From Dolomedes plantarius (Eukaryota; Arthropoda; Arachnida; Araneae; Dolomedidae), in assembly GCA_907164885.2 (NCBI GenBank), contig OU015498.1, positions 88,394,142 through 88,458,141 of the forward strand: a stretch of 64,000 bases of DNA, read 5' to 3'. The position numbers were made by a program, and so were the translations under genes. This document shows, piece by piece, positions 37,601 to 50,120 of the stretch. How positions within the stretch are numbered: the stretch's first letter is position 1; each line of letters opens with the position of its first letter. The notes under the pieces are model-generated. The model ran no database searches, had not been told where the DNA came from, and saw only the letters and a program-made list of their open reading frames with translations.

Positions 37601-38817
37601 TGAAGTGCCACTGAATTAGGGATAGCAAAGCCTATGCAAATTGTGTAGCGCTGCGCATCATGTATGCGCAAGTGAGGGTGCTGTGGTAACTGCATATATA
37701 GCGCGTACTGTGGTTGTTCTGAATTAGTTGTTGGAATTGCCAGTATTGGTAAACTGCCTGATTTAGACGCCTTCGATCGCGGACAAATCGTAGGTGCGCG
37801 ACGCATGGGCCATTCAATTTCCGAAATCGTCAGACAGCTGGGATTTTCAAGGTCGACAGTGTCAAGACTATACCAAGAATACATGGATGGTGGAAAAAAA
37901 ACTATCGATCGGGCAAACTGCAAAGGACAATTAGCCTTGACAGTGCGTGGTGAGAGACGGCTCAGGCGTATTGTACGTAGCCAGCGAAGCCAAACATTAG
38001 CTCAAATTACCACCTAGTTTAATGACGGTGCCAGTCATACAGTCAGTAAACGGACTGTGCAACGCTCGCTTCACCGTATGGGTTTCGGGAGCCGTCGACC
38101 TACGAGAGTACCATTGCTCTATACTCGCCATCGGGCTGCACGTCTTGCCTGGGCAAGAGAGCACAGAGACTGGAGTGTAGAGGACTGGAAACGAGTAGCA
38201 TGGAGTGATGAGTCTCGATTCCGACTACTTAACGCCGACGGGAGGCTGAGAATATGGCGTCAGGCTCATGAAGCCATGGATCCTGCATGTCTGGCTGGAA
38301 CTGTACAAGGGCATGGTGGCTCAATCATGGTCTGGGGTGTTTTTTCGTGGCACAGTTTGGGATCTTTGGTGCGTGTACCAACCTCCCTCAATGCAATTCG
38401 GTACGTAGAGTTGCTGGGTGATCACCTCCACCCGTTTATGCTGTTCTGTTATCCGCACGGTAATGGAGTTTTCCAGCAAGACAACTGTACCTCTCACAAG
38501 TCCCGGTTGGCTACTGGCTGGTTGGATGAGCATTCCTCTGACTTCTCTGTCATGAATTGGCCACCTAGAAGCCCAGACTTAAATCCTATTGAGCATCTTT
38601 GGGATGTTTTGGAACAAGGCGTGAAAGGCCATCACACAGCACCAAAGAACCTTACTGAATTATGGACAGCTTTAGCCAATATTTGGCAAGCCATTCCCGT
38701 GGAACGTTTCCAGAAACTTGTTGAATCTATGCCTCGTCGTGTGGCAGCCGTTATCAAGGCCAGAGGAGGCCCAACTAGTTACTAGGTAGGTATCCCTAAT
38801 TCAGTAGCACTTCAGTG
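37598..38817 (+). mobile_element. DD36E Tc1-like transposon
   Basis: Inverted ends CACTGAAGTGC(C/T)ACTGAATTAGGG at both sides. The right end is followed by TA; the left is preceded by an ACACAC tract. It encloses a nearly intact transposase. Confidence 0.92.
37745..38785 (+). pseudogene. Tc1-like transposase (DD36E), start lost and one stop
   Basis: It reads in one frame from IGKLPDLDAFDRGQIVGARR to KARGGPTSY. The codon at the expected start is ATT (37745) rather than ATG. A TAG at 38015-38017 interrupts the helix-turn-helix region. The next in-frame Met (37805) would remove the first helix. The catalytic motifs are WSDESRF, QQDNCTSHKS and LNPIEHLWD, with 36 residues between the second D and the E. 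That is the DD36E (Incomer-type) spacing, a family reported widely across animals. Two point changes separate this copy from an open frame. Confidence 0.88.
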
Positions 38818-38840
<23 letters not shown>

Positions 38841-38857
<17 letters not shown>

Positions 38858-40492
38858 AAATTTACTTTTTAATTAATTCCAGCATGTTAAAAGAGTGAAA
38901 CAATTAGCACCTGAACTGTAGGCATATTCACAAGAGAATAATAAAAGAATTGAAAAATCACATAAAACGTTAGGTCTACAACAGAAAAATTTTCCTTTTA
39001 AACAGATTGGAGCATTTTCCGTATTGTATTATTCTTGTATTTTCCAGTTATGATACGAGCATTAAAAGGAAAAACTGAACCTATTGTAAGCGAGAGACAA
39101 ATCTTCTCTTACTTCTAATATTTATCCTGATTTTAGAATTAATAGAAATAAAAGAAAGATATTCACAACTGAATTACCCACCTGTTGGGATTCTTTTAAA
39201 CACAAGACAGCTTTCTATAAATAAAATGGCAAATTTCCTTAGATTCACAGCTGATATATCTGTCTACAAAAGTATGTTGATAAGATTTTGAAACGAATTT
39301 CCACACTCTTTCCTTATAGCCATTACGTATAGATATACATTCTGTCCCAAAGAGGCTGATGAAATTCAGTTTATGCTCATTTAAGATATTAATTTATCAT
39401 TCATTGTCGAAATGTATGTTCAGAGAATGTTGAATAACGTAAAATCTTTAAGTTACAAAGCATAATGATCTAAATCCTTGTATATCACCTAAGTAAAAAA
39501 TAATTAAATTTGGGGTTCTTTTTCTATCTATATCTAACAAAGCAAAAACCTATTGAGATGTAAACACATTGGGGATTTAGAATTATACCTAAAATAAATA
39601 ATCCCTTCTCGCTAAAACCTCAATAAAAACGTCTTTTCTTACGACTTCCGCATCTGGTGAGTGGTATTAGACCATTGTTCGATCCTGTGATCTGAAAAGC
39701 ACGATTTAAAGGGACATAGCTAAGAAGACATAACACTTAAGCGGTGCTCCACGATTAAAATAAAAATACAAAACGGTATTTTTGAAAGTCTTAATAAGCT
39801 GGAGCAGCTATGTCTTTTTTTACCGATCATGGAAAAGAGTCACGCATTGTTGGAGTTGACCTCAGAACTGGTTCTTTTGTAAGAGGCATTTCGGCTTGAT
39901 TCGCCGTTTGATGCAATATTTAAAGTTTCTTTTCTCTCTCTTTTAAAAACAGGCCTGGGTGTATATATTTTGGGTGGATACCCAGAAGATAGCGAGGATT
40001 GCGGATTGGATAGTGTTCCAGATTTTTGTCTGAAAAAAAGTAAGATGTTGGTTTCCTTGCTCTCTCTACGCCATCAGGACTTGTTTCACTGAGTCATCTC
40101 TTCCTGTGGGAGTTACCATGAAATGTTGTCATTTGAGGTTTCAGTGTTTTGTGTCCGACAGTTATCGGGTTTCGTAAGGTAATAATTAAGGACGTAATGC
40201 ATGATGGTTCGTGCAGCATTTGTAAAGAATATAACTGGGAGATAAAGTAGAGTTTATTTCATTGATAGTTATTTTTTGCTATTAAGGTCTTTCTTTGTGT
40301 TCAGTAGTATTTCATTTTCAACTTGTTTCTAAGGTGGAATCCGTTGAATACTTTGTCACTTTGGTTTCGAGTCCAACAACCAGTCGATTGCAGTTGCGTT
40401 GGGATACACTTTCCTTTCACCTAATACATTTACGACATTCTTCCATGGAGGCGTACCCACCACTCTGGCCCGAAACGCTCTCGAGGTCAATA
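38841..40492. other. AT-rich stretch, nothing recognised
   Basis: No element ends or domain seen. A 67-codon ORF at 40295-40498 is not convincing. Confidence 0.45.
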
Positions 40493-40500
40493 TTTTAGGA

Positions 40501-41508
40501 CAGGGATTCCCAACGGGGTCCAAAGGGTCTATAGTATTCCAGGGGTCTACTGGGGGTCTATGATAAATTTTTCTGTTTTAAAATTTAATTTAATTTTTTA
40601 GGAATGTAATTGTTGTTGTTGTTGTTGTTGTTGTTGCTGATACTTGACACCCAGCAGAGCTAGATTAGGTCCATGATGCAGCACACTCTCAAGAAGTCAA
40701 TGACCAACAATGGCCGATCCAGGAGATCTTCCTTTTCAAGTCCCAAGCACACTACGATATGATCCGGAGTGGCTTGGACTTAGGAATAATTGGTACAAGT
40801 TAGAAACGCTTTCTCCTTGTCGGCATACGTCAATGTTCTGAGTTGGCCAATTCGAAAGCGGGTTATTGTAGTTTGCTCCTGTCTGCTGCACCGGAAGGAC
40901 AGAGAACCACCGGGGCTATTAACCTGGTACAAATGGTGCACGGGGGGGATGGCGAATGCAGACCATACAAGACAGTTATGTATGTAATTATTATATAATA
41001 ATATCCGTTTTGATATGTATAAATGCAGATTTGCTAATGGCGGAATGATCCACTCATCTAAAGTCGAATGCCATGACGCTTTTGTAGATGCATCGAATGC
41101 CGCCGTCAGCTTTTATTTGTGTACCAACACTACGGAGAACTGGGGAAATCCACTGGACCTTAAACAGCACAGGGGTCCTCCCGATGCAACCAATCAGAAG
41201 CAGTTTCGTTTTTCTCTTGGTGCTGTTTGTGCAATTACAATCTGTGTTTCTGAAATCTTGTTTATATTTGTGAAATAAAAAATTAAAATAGTACAAAAAT
41301 AATAAAACATAAACCTAATGAACCACTTTTTCTAATTTTTTTGTTCATATTCTTAGTCAAATTGTTATCATTAAGTGTTTTGTGTGCAATTATTAGCATT
41401 ATGAATATGTTATATACTGTATATTATAGAGAAAAATGTGAGGGGGGTCGATTAAGAAAATCATTCTTTTAAAAGGGGTCGATGTAGGAAAAAGATTGGG
41501 AACCCCTG
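40501..41508. mobile_element. hAT-type non-autonomous element
   Basis: The ends CAGGGATTCCCAAC and (complement) CAGGGGTTCCCAAT are inverted. The 8-bp flanks TTTTAGGA (40493-40500) and TTTTAAGA (41509-41516) match at 7 of 8 positions, as an hAT target duplication would. Inside is a (TTG)n tract (40612-40636) and anonymous sequence with short ORFs, no transposase. Confidence 0.85.
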
Positions 41509-41516
41509 TTTTAAGA

Positions 41517-42749
41517 CATACTTCGGGCCAGGACTGGCTTTGATCCCCCTAGCTTTCAGTTCAGAAAATAGAATAGACTGAAAAGTTCAAAATATTTACA
41601 AAAAGGAATCTGAGAAAAATTGTTTAACTAGCTGAAAGATTTATAATATTAACTAGAAAACCTTCGGGCTCGGTTTTGGAATTTCTGGTCTCCGACTTTG
41701 AAAACCAAGCCTGAACACACCTCTAATACCTACATAATTGGTATCACTTTCATGTTTTAAGGAGCCCGTACCATGCGCTGTTGTTTTCAAACTAACCCCT
41801 ATTAAGTTGTTCTGGAGTATCAGTTAAATAGCACGATGGTTTAATACTAAGTACCCAGCCCATAAAGCAGGAGCTGTCGACACCATGTCCCTTAATCAGG
41901 TAATTATCTTCAGTTTATGAGAGATGAATTATAAGTGAGGCTGGGAACTACAACGCCTCTGCCCCTCCCTACCAATCCATGCAGTTTCACGAGCGAAATG
42001 TTGCTCTGTAACTTCTCAAACTTATCAGAACCCGATCGATTGAGATGATTATACCTTCCTGCTGAATAAAACTTGAATTCTCTAAGAGATTCTAAAAATT
42101 AACATGTATTTTGACTCAGTTCGATAATAAAGACAGGAAAATGTGTAATTAACATACATTAAGATTAATGCGGAAGCACATGGAAAGAGAAGCAAGTATG
42201 TCTGGAGAGATATGAAGGTCTCGCGGTTAGATTCGATTGGCATCGAAGTTGTTTTAAACTATTCAGACAAAAATGTTCGAAAGTGTGTACCTGAGTCTTC
42301 CTCTCGTGTCATCATAAATATCGGGAACATTTTTTAACATTATGATCATAATCATAGGGACTTTATGAAAATCATCAACAGTGTGACATATTCCCACTAG
42401 GATAATTATGAATGCTATTTGATTAAAATTGGGATTGATAGTTATTAATTAATTGATATTATTGACGATGCAGTTTACTATTTCTATGAAGTGTGCTTGA
42501 CTTAGAGTATAGTAAACTCTGTCAGAATATGGGACATTGGAATCACCTGACATGTACATTAGTAATTATTAGCTAATTTTAATAATATATTTAAAAGAGA
42601 CGACAGAATAATTGATCAGTATAATAATTGATAAGTCTTTTATTATAAAAAAAAACCGTACCTGGTTTAGTTGGTTGGTTGGTTGGTTTCGATTTATAGG
42701 CGCAAGGTCCTTAGCCGTACCTGGTTTAAATTTCACTTTTATATATATA
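41517..42749. other. AT-rich stretch, nothing recognised
   Basis: No gene or element ends. A short GGTT repeat lies near 42672-42690. Confidence 0.45.
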
Positions 42750-43193
<444 letters not shown>

Positions 43194-43195
43194 GG

Positions 43196-43395
43196 CCCTG
43201 TGGTACAACGCGCTGGTTTTTGGGGCTGAGGGTGCTCGGATCGAATCCCGGCGTCTCCGTTTGTGTCGTCCCTTCATAGAGGGTAATGTTGTCCCCCTAT
43301 ATGGCCCCATAATAAAATGGACAGTAAAACTGTGGCGTAGTAAAGGCGAATGTTTGGCGAATTTGTGCCACCGCTTAAAAAAAAAAAAAACCTAC
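43196..43395 (+). mobile_element. tRNA-derived SINE
   Basis: The head GGCCCTGTGGTACAACGCGC is followed by box B-like GGATCGAATCCCGGCGTC and the same body as 21222-21416, ending in an A13-14 tail. Confidence 0.75.
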
Positions 43396-45381
43396 TTTTA
43401 AGCCGGAAATTTTCAGTAATATTATCCGTATCCATTAGATGTCCAAAACGGCTTATGCGGGATATCACCTGTACATCCTAAACATTTTTCTTTTCGGTGT
43501 CAATTCACTAGCATCTGTCAAGCGGTGAGCATTGTTTCTCGGCTAACGTAATTAGAGCTGTCAAAATACTGAAAAGTGATAAAAAAATTTGAGAACAGGA
43601 TTAGTTTGGTTTTGAGGTATAATCAGTATGCTCTATCCCTCCTTCAATTGTTCTGTGTGTGTGAGAAGATGCAATATTAATGAGCATAAAGCCTCTTTGC
43701 TGCAAGGATATTGTTTAACTAGAAAGCAGGTATGTAAGAGAGAAACAAAATTTCTATATGTTCGGACAGTAAGATTAAAATACGAGGTGTTTAAACGCTT
43801 AATATGATGTTGAGAAAGTCGGATCATCCAGGATCTCAGCTGATTAAGTCTCTGAGAAATAGTTTCTTAATGTTATTTATTCCGGGAAAGAACTAATGTA
43901 CCTTTGAACAGTAAAGATTGGGATTCTTATGTAAAAAGAATTCCCACTTACAAACTCTTTAACCTAGTGGCTCCATAAATTGTACTCTGCGTTCTTTTAG
44001 AGAAAATAGTCGGGTGCCGATGAGTGAACGTACTTAATGAGACTTAAAATGTCATCCGTTTTTTTCTAACTTTTCAACAGTAAACTTTGGAATTTTTTTA
44101 CCGAACCAGAATCTGTTATGAGCTGGATTAGGAGCCCATTTACTTATTAACATTTATTCATGAAAAAGAAAAAATTCACAAAAGATGAACAGGATAAATT
44201 TGCAGAGCCATAGTGCGACGTTCTTTAAAAAACGTTTAGGTTTAAAAAATCTCCTTGATCTCTTATTATTGGTGAGAAATTTTTATATAACAATTTTTAT
44301 TATTGAAAAAAAATCGAGCAGTATTACCCATTTACTTAACTTTATGAGTAAGTACCCTCCATGAAGAGAAGTACCAATGAAACCAAGTATGGATCTCGTT
44401 CTTCAGAACCAGCATGTCATCATAAATCTTCATCAATCATACAGCTATGCCTATTTATGCCTTTTGATGTTAAAATAGGTGTAAATATTTTTTCAATAAA
44501 TATATTTTGTTTAAAAATGAATTAATTATTATCGTTGGGTATTAAAAACTGATTAAGAAGTGATGCTGAGAACAGAGGACCAAAATATTTTATTTTGGCA
44601 TCCTTGAGCATCCAGAATTGTAGAACCCCAGCTATAGCCTCCAATATGAATCCTGAAAACCTGGCGATTCAGAGAGATTTGGATAATTTTCTCATAGCTG
44701 AGAGATATGTACTCCATATATCCATTTTAAAAATTCAAAGACTAAAGTTTACTGACTTTGCTGATTTTTCCTATTTTACTTAGTTAAGGAATTTAAAAAA
44801 AATTATTTAATAGAAATTCTCAGAAAGGTGGTTTTTAAAAAATATCCTAATTATTAACAACATTCCAACCACTGATCAATGCACCATGTTGTTGATAAAC
44901 CTTACGGATAATTTTTGATAATTTTTTTAAAATTAACTTTTAAAAACAACATTTCTATAATTAAGTGCTTTGTCTGGATGCAGTAAGTATTTCTATTAAA
45001 ATATAAAATATTCACTAATAAATTTGTAAACTATTAGATTCAGTCACTAAAATTATTTTAATTGCATACCTTTGCACATCTGATTTTTATAATTGCTAAA
45101 ATTTTTAACTATGGAAATGTTTACAAGCTATTTGAGAAATATTATGGAATTAAGTTAAAGATAATAGGTTTCTAAATATTAATGATACTATTCTTCTTAG
45201 AAATGCTACCTAGAACTTTCATACAACCGTTATTATATGTTGAAAGGAATGATCTACTTTCTAAACACAACTGACGGTTGATGGCCAAGTTCCTTAGGAG
45301 AAAATGCACTCGCATACAGAGTATGAATATGACAAATTATAAATTTGTTTATACTTTTTATTTTCAACTATATAAGGGAAT

Positions 45382-45389
<8 letters not shown>
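43396..45389. other. AT-rich stretch, nothing recognised
   Basis: About 2 kb with only short ORFs; no element ends seen. Confidence 0.5.

Positions 45390-45423
<34 letters not shown>
45390..45423. repeat. (TA)n microsatellite
   Basis: Short pure TA tract. Confidence 0.95.
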
Positions 45424-45428
<5 letters not shown>

Positions 45429-46354
45429 TGAAAACTTTTTTATATACTAAATTGAAGTTACAACTAAAAACTTTTAATTTTCCTTATTTTGTGAAATATC
45501 CAGTTGTGTGGGGGTTTTTTAATATCCCAATTTCGAAATGAACAACTTTACAAAAGAGACGAAAGGAAAATTGAATATACTTGACTGAAAAATATTCGAA
45601 AATAAGATACTTATGACGTAAACCACGAAGTGCATATATCACGTTAACCACAAAGTTGACCAACGACATGGACCGGTAGTACAGCTTTTGTATATTATCC
45701 ACCTTACCTTGTAGTAGGTAATAAATTCAATTCCAATTCCTGCACTCCAACATGGTTCTTTTTTCAGGAGAGAAAAAATAGATGTGAATCACCACACTGT
45801 GGGCTATGCAATTATTGCAGCGGTGATCATCGCTGAAGGCGAATACTTAGTGAAAACTTTATAAAATCCGAAATAAATTCACTGAAAAAAATTTAGGATA
45901 ATTGAAAAATAATTTGTAAAATTGAAAAAAATATTCCAGGGCCAACATTGTTTATCATAGGCCAAAAGGAATAAAAGTGTATGTGTGTGTGGGGGGGGGG
46001 GGAGGGAATGTTAAGACTTCCTTACTTCCGGATAGCTTAATTGGTAAGGTGTACTTCTGGAGATGTTAAGGTAGGAGGTTTTACTTCTGGCTTTGCAAGA
46101 AAACCTGCCATTAAGTGTGAGCATTCGTCAAACTGAGTTCAATACTCTCTAAATTAAGCACACTGTATGAAATAAAATCACGCAAGGCCAAACTGCAAGA
46201 GGAATCAGGAATCGAATAGTTGATTGATTGCAGGGTAATCTTTATCCACAATTCATGATGGTCATACTTGAGTTGTTATCGTGTTTCTCAGTTTATATAC
46301 AAAGGATCAAACGGTGAGTTTTGCTACATGTTAACTAAAACGATGAAATAATTA
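45424..46354. other. No gene; G run and weak tRNA-like block
   Basis: A GTGT then G13 run lies at about 45981-46003. At 46025-46110, ATAGCTTAATTGGTAAGG resembles a box A and GGAGGTTTTACTTC a degenerate box B, possibly an old SINE head. Confidence 0.35.
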
Positions 46355-47658
46355 CAGGGTGGCTAATAAATACTGTGACAAATATCGAATCATTTAATTA
46401 CACACAGATGAAATAGAAAATGGAAAATACAACAATATTATGAACATTATACATGAAAGTTTACCATGAAATAATTTTACTCGAATCGACCGCCATCTTT
46501 ATCGATTACTAAAGATAATCTCTTACGCCACTGATCTATTGAGGCACGAATCATTTTATGAGGTAATTTGTCCAATTCACTCCGTATGGAAGCTTTGAGG
46601 GAGTCCAAACTTCTGTGCTGCTTAGCATTTACTTTAGACTAAAATCCCCCAAATACAATAGTCTAAAGGATTTAGATCTGGTGAAGAAGGTGGCCAATCT
46701 TCTTGCTTTATAAACTTCGGGCAATTGGCATGGAGCCATTCCTGTGTTGTTTTGGATCGGTGGGACGGTGCAGAATCTTGCTGAAATATCCAATTCTTTT
46801 TGGGATACAATCTGTTAGCATGTGGTAATAAACGTGTAGCCAATACTTCCTGTTTGTAATATTCAGCATTGATTTTTACCCCTTTATCGATGAATTTCAG
46901 AGGCAGTTTTCCATTGTGTGACACTGCAGCCCAAACCATAACAGAATTCTTGTTCTGAAAGAGTTTAACAGTTCGAAGATTTTCAGGTATATCCTCGAAG
47001 GTTGCTGAATATACAACATCATTTTGAGCATTATAACTTTGTTCTGTACAAAACAGCTTCTCATCAGAGAAAATTATTTTTTCAACACTTTTGCTACCGT
47101 GCCGGTTCAGCAATTTCTTACATCTTTGTAACCTTTTTACTATTTGTGCAGTAGTCAAACCTTGAACTTTTCTTTTGCGATAAGGGCGAAAACCCAGGTC
47201 TTCATTTATGATAAGTTGCATAGTTCTGTGATTGATGTTCTCTTCTGCAGCCATTTTATTTGCAGAACGTTGTGGATTTCTTCGTATCTTTTCACGAATT
47301 CTTTTGATACGTTCTTTTGTAAGAACAGTGCGTGGACGACCGGACCTTGGTCGATCTTTACAGCTATTGGTATCCAATAATCGATTTATAGTCCTATATA
47401 TAAACGTCCTATTAAAACCAAGGCATTTTAATTGCTTAAATATTTTACCTGCAGAAAATCCGCGATCAAAAAGCTGTTTAACCATTAACCTTTTGGCTTC
47501 CATCTTTAAAAATATTCTACATGTTTTACTTTAAACAGAAATCGTCTACTTTTACAAAAAGTTGCCAATCACACAAATAGATAGATAAATTGTTTTTCCA
47601 AACGATTAAAATTAACTCTTATTTTTTGGAGTGTTACAGTATTTATTAGCCACCCTGT
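46355..47658 (-). mobile_element. DD37D mariner/maT-like transposon
   Basis: Ends CAGGGTGGCTAATAAATACTG are inverted at both sides, with TA outside each (TACAGGG ... CCCTGTA). The transposase is read on the minus strand. Confidence 0.93.
46477..47503 (-). pseudogene. DD37D mariner-like transposase, 3' frameshift
   Basis: The main frame (46634-47503) starts MEAKRLMVKQLFDRGFSAGK with an N-terminal helix-turn-helix, the GRPRT linker and a second HTH. The catalytic residues are D147 (IFSDEKLF), D243 (QQDSAPSH) and D281 (LNPLDYCIWG), with 37 residues between the last two: DD37D, the maT-like class. A 2-nt loss near 46640 ends this frame after WGILV. The C-terminal 50 or so residues (LDSLKASIRSELDKL to DGGRFE) follow in another frame to a stop at 46477-46479. 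The catalytic core is complete and the lesion is small. Confidence 0.9.
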
Positions 47659-47753
47659 AGTAAAAACCATAATAAACTGTATACATATATATATATATAT
47701 ATCAGAATATTAACAACTTCAGATTTGGTCTGTATAATGAATGTATAGATTAA

Positions 47754-47828
47754 CTAGCTGAAAACCCGCACTTCGCTATGGAGTACATTCAAATTAAATA
47801 CAACGGTCAATGTATGCAATTAATGCCA

Positions 47829-47870
<42 letters not shown>

Positions 47871-48538
47871 AATACGACGATCAATGTATACAATTGTTGT
47901 AAAAAAAAAAGTATATTTATAAAAAATCGTAAGAGATATTTTTATAGACAAAATAATGTGGAAGAAAATATTCAAATTAAATGTAATAGGACATACTAAA
48001 GAATATAGTACAGTTTGAGAAACATAATATCTTTTATTGCATTTTAATATTTTTTTGGCTAATGTCCAATCGTCTGCCACATTAGCAAGAGAAAAATTAC
48101 GTTTTTTGTCTATTTAGTTGTTATGCACGTGACGATAAATTTATTTAAAGTACCAAAAAAAGAAATCACGTGATCAGCGTTTAATAAATTAAATTCTAAA
48201 AATTAATCTTTAAAATTTCACCAAAAATCAGAAAATACAGGTAAAGATTCGAAAACGATTTCATTTTAAAGGAATTTTTATGATCTTTCTCGTAATATAA
48301 ATTTTATAACCCTCAAATTATTATTTTAAATGCAAACTTAAGAAAGTTACTAAAACAGCTTAAAAATTGAATTTAAAAAAATCAAAGAAGAATTTTTCAA
48401 AAATCTTTCTTAGTACACCCCTACATTGTAAGAAGAATCGCGATGCAAAATTGCAGCCCTTTAGGTTCAGCGGTTTGGTCTCTGCGTTGTATGTCAGTCA
48501 GTCAATCAATCAGTTAGGAACTGTTTTATATATATAGA
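47754..48538 (-). mobile_element. Helitron A, reverse-strand copy
   Basis: Complementary reading: A-TCTATATATATAAAACAGTT start, CAGCTAG-T end, with the same body as 8904-9727. A TA tract (47830-47866) lies inside near the 3' end. Confidence 0.82.
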
Positions 48539-49344
48539 TTTCTTACTTTTCATTAACCCAAGAAAATGAGGAGTGAAATATTTTGGTTTCTTCTGGAAGT
48601 TTTGAAACCTCAAGTGTTTGTTATGATAGCAGTTTTTCACATTTGATGTCATTATTCGGTTACTATCATGAGCAAGATCTTTCTTTCACACTGCAACATT
48701 TTCCTGGGGGAAAAAAATAAACTATTGTTTTTTATCATCTCCATCGCTTACATAAACGTTATTGTCTTTCTATTACATGAAGTGTTGCATCAAGCGTACA
48801 TAGAAAATTTCATTGTTTCTTTATATTCTCACGAATGTCAAGGAGCTGTCTACTTATCTGTTTCTCATAAGTAATGCAGACATTTATATTTACTCTTTGA
48901 ATAATTTTAGGAAGAAAATTTTTAAATAAGTTCTGTTAATCTTTCATCGTAGAGTATGGCAGAAAGGATTGCATAAGATTTAATACAAATGAAGTACTTT
49001 GAATACTCGTACATTTCGATCTCTGTTTAGTGGATGTGGTGGCTTTAATGAAAAATAAGAAAACAATAAATGCAAAATAAAACACCGCTTTTTAAGACAT
49101 ATTTTTATATGCTTTTCCTTGGATGACTCTCATTTTTTTTCTTCTTCTTGTGTGATGTATGAAATTAGTTTGAGTGGAATTTTATGAAGAAGTTAATCAA
49201 AAGAAACATAATTTCCCCCTTAGGTTGTTTACTCAAGTAATAAATAAAAGAATATTATATAATTTCGCCTTTAAAGAAATATTATTTAGGTAATATATTA
49301 CTGCGTTTTAGTTTTTGGTATACTTCGATTTTTGACTTAGATTT
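48539..49344. other. AT-rich stretch, nothing recognised
   Basis: A 68-codon ORF (48668-48874) has no recognisable domain. Confidence 0.45.
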
Positions 49345-49640
49345 TGATATGTGCCCCTTGCAATTAACCGCAGTGAGGTCAAACATATGCCAGAATGAAA
49401 ATAAACGAAGCCAAATCATTTTCTAGTTTTGTGTAATTTTTTTGCCCATTTTTGTTTTGTTTTGTTCTCTAATACAGTGGGGCGCAAATTGTGGGTCCAG
49501 ACACCCTGGGGGGTGAGGGGGGGGGTCGTGAAAAAAATTGGAAGGGTCGCGGATATTTGGAAGAAAATTTTTGTCATATTGAATGATTTATTTAAAAGAA
49601 ATGCTTTAAATTTTCTAAAATTAACATATTCGTAATTTGA
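49345..49640 (+). repeat. Left arm of an inverted duplication
   Basis: Matches the complement of 53648-53939 with few differences. It includes 130 bp outside the hAT terminus (TATGCCAGAATGAAAATAAA), the target site CTCTAATA, the terminus CAGTGGGGCGCAAATTGTGG and about 165 bp of hAT interior. Confidence 0.85.
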
Positions 49641-50047
49641 TATACTTTGATTTTTGATTCAATTTTTGATACTTTTGTTTTTTCATAAAAACTACCGTTT
49701 TACGAAAATTAAAATCAGTCCAAAAAAGACATTCCGGAGCTTATGAATAAGTTTTTTATATTATGTCTTCTTATGAAAGCAGAGAGTAGCTATGATAGTG
49801 AGCATGCATTTACTTCTCTAAGTCGTTCAAGCTACAATGCGTGCAACTACAAAGGGCGATAATACAAAGTTTCTAAGATTTTTTAAGCTTTCCTGTCTCT
49901 TGATAAGTAAAATATTACCGTATTTTTCGGATCATAAGACGAAATGGACGATAAGACGCATCGTCCGGTTCATTTTATGGGACAATTTTTAGAAAATAAA
50001 TTTTGCATTTTGTTAGGTATATAATGATATTTTCAATTTCCTACTTA

Positions 50048-50050
<3 letters not shown>

Positions 50051-50113
<63 letters not shown>
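50051..50113. repeat. (TA)n, left flank of RT fragment
   Basis: About 63 bp of pure TA; the RT frame opens at its end. Confidence 0.95.

Positions 50114-50115
<2 letters not shown>

Positions 50116-50120
<5 letters not shown>

Noticed and set aside
46025..46110. tRNA or SINE head with weak box A
   Set aside because: Box B is too degenerate and no body repeat was found; mentioned only in the intergenic note.
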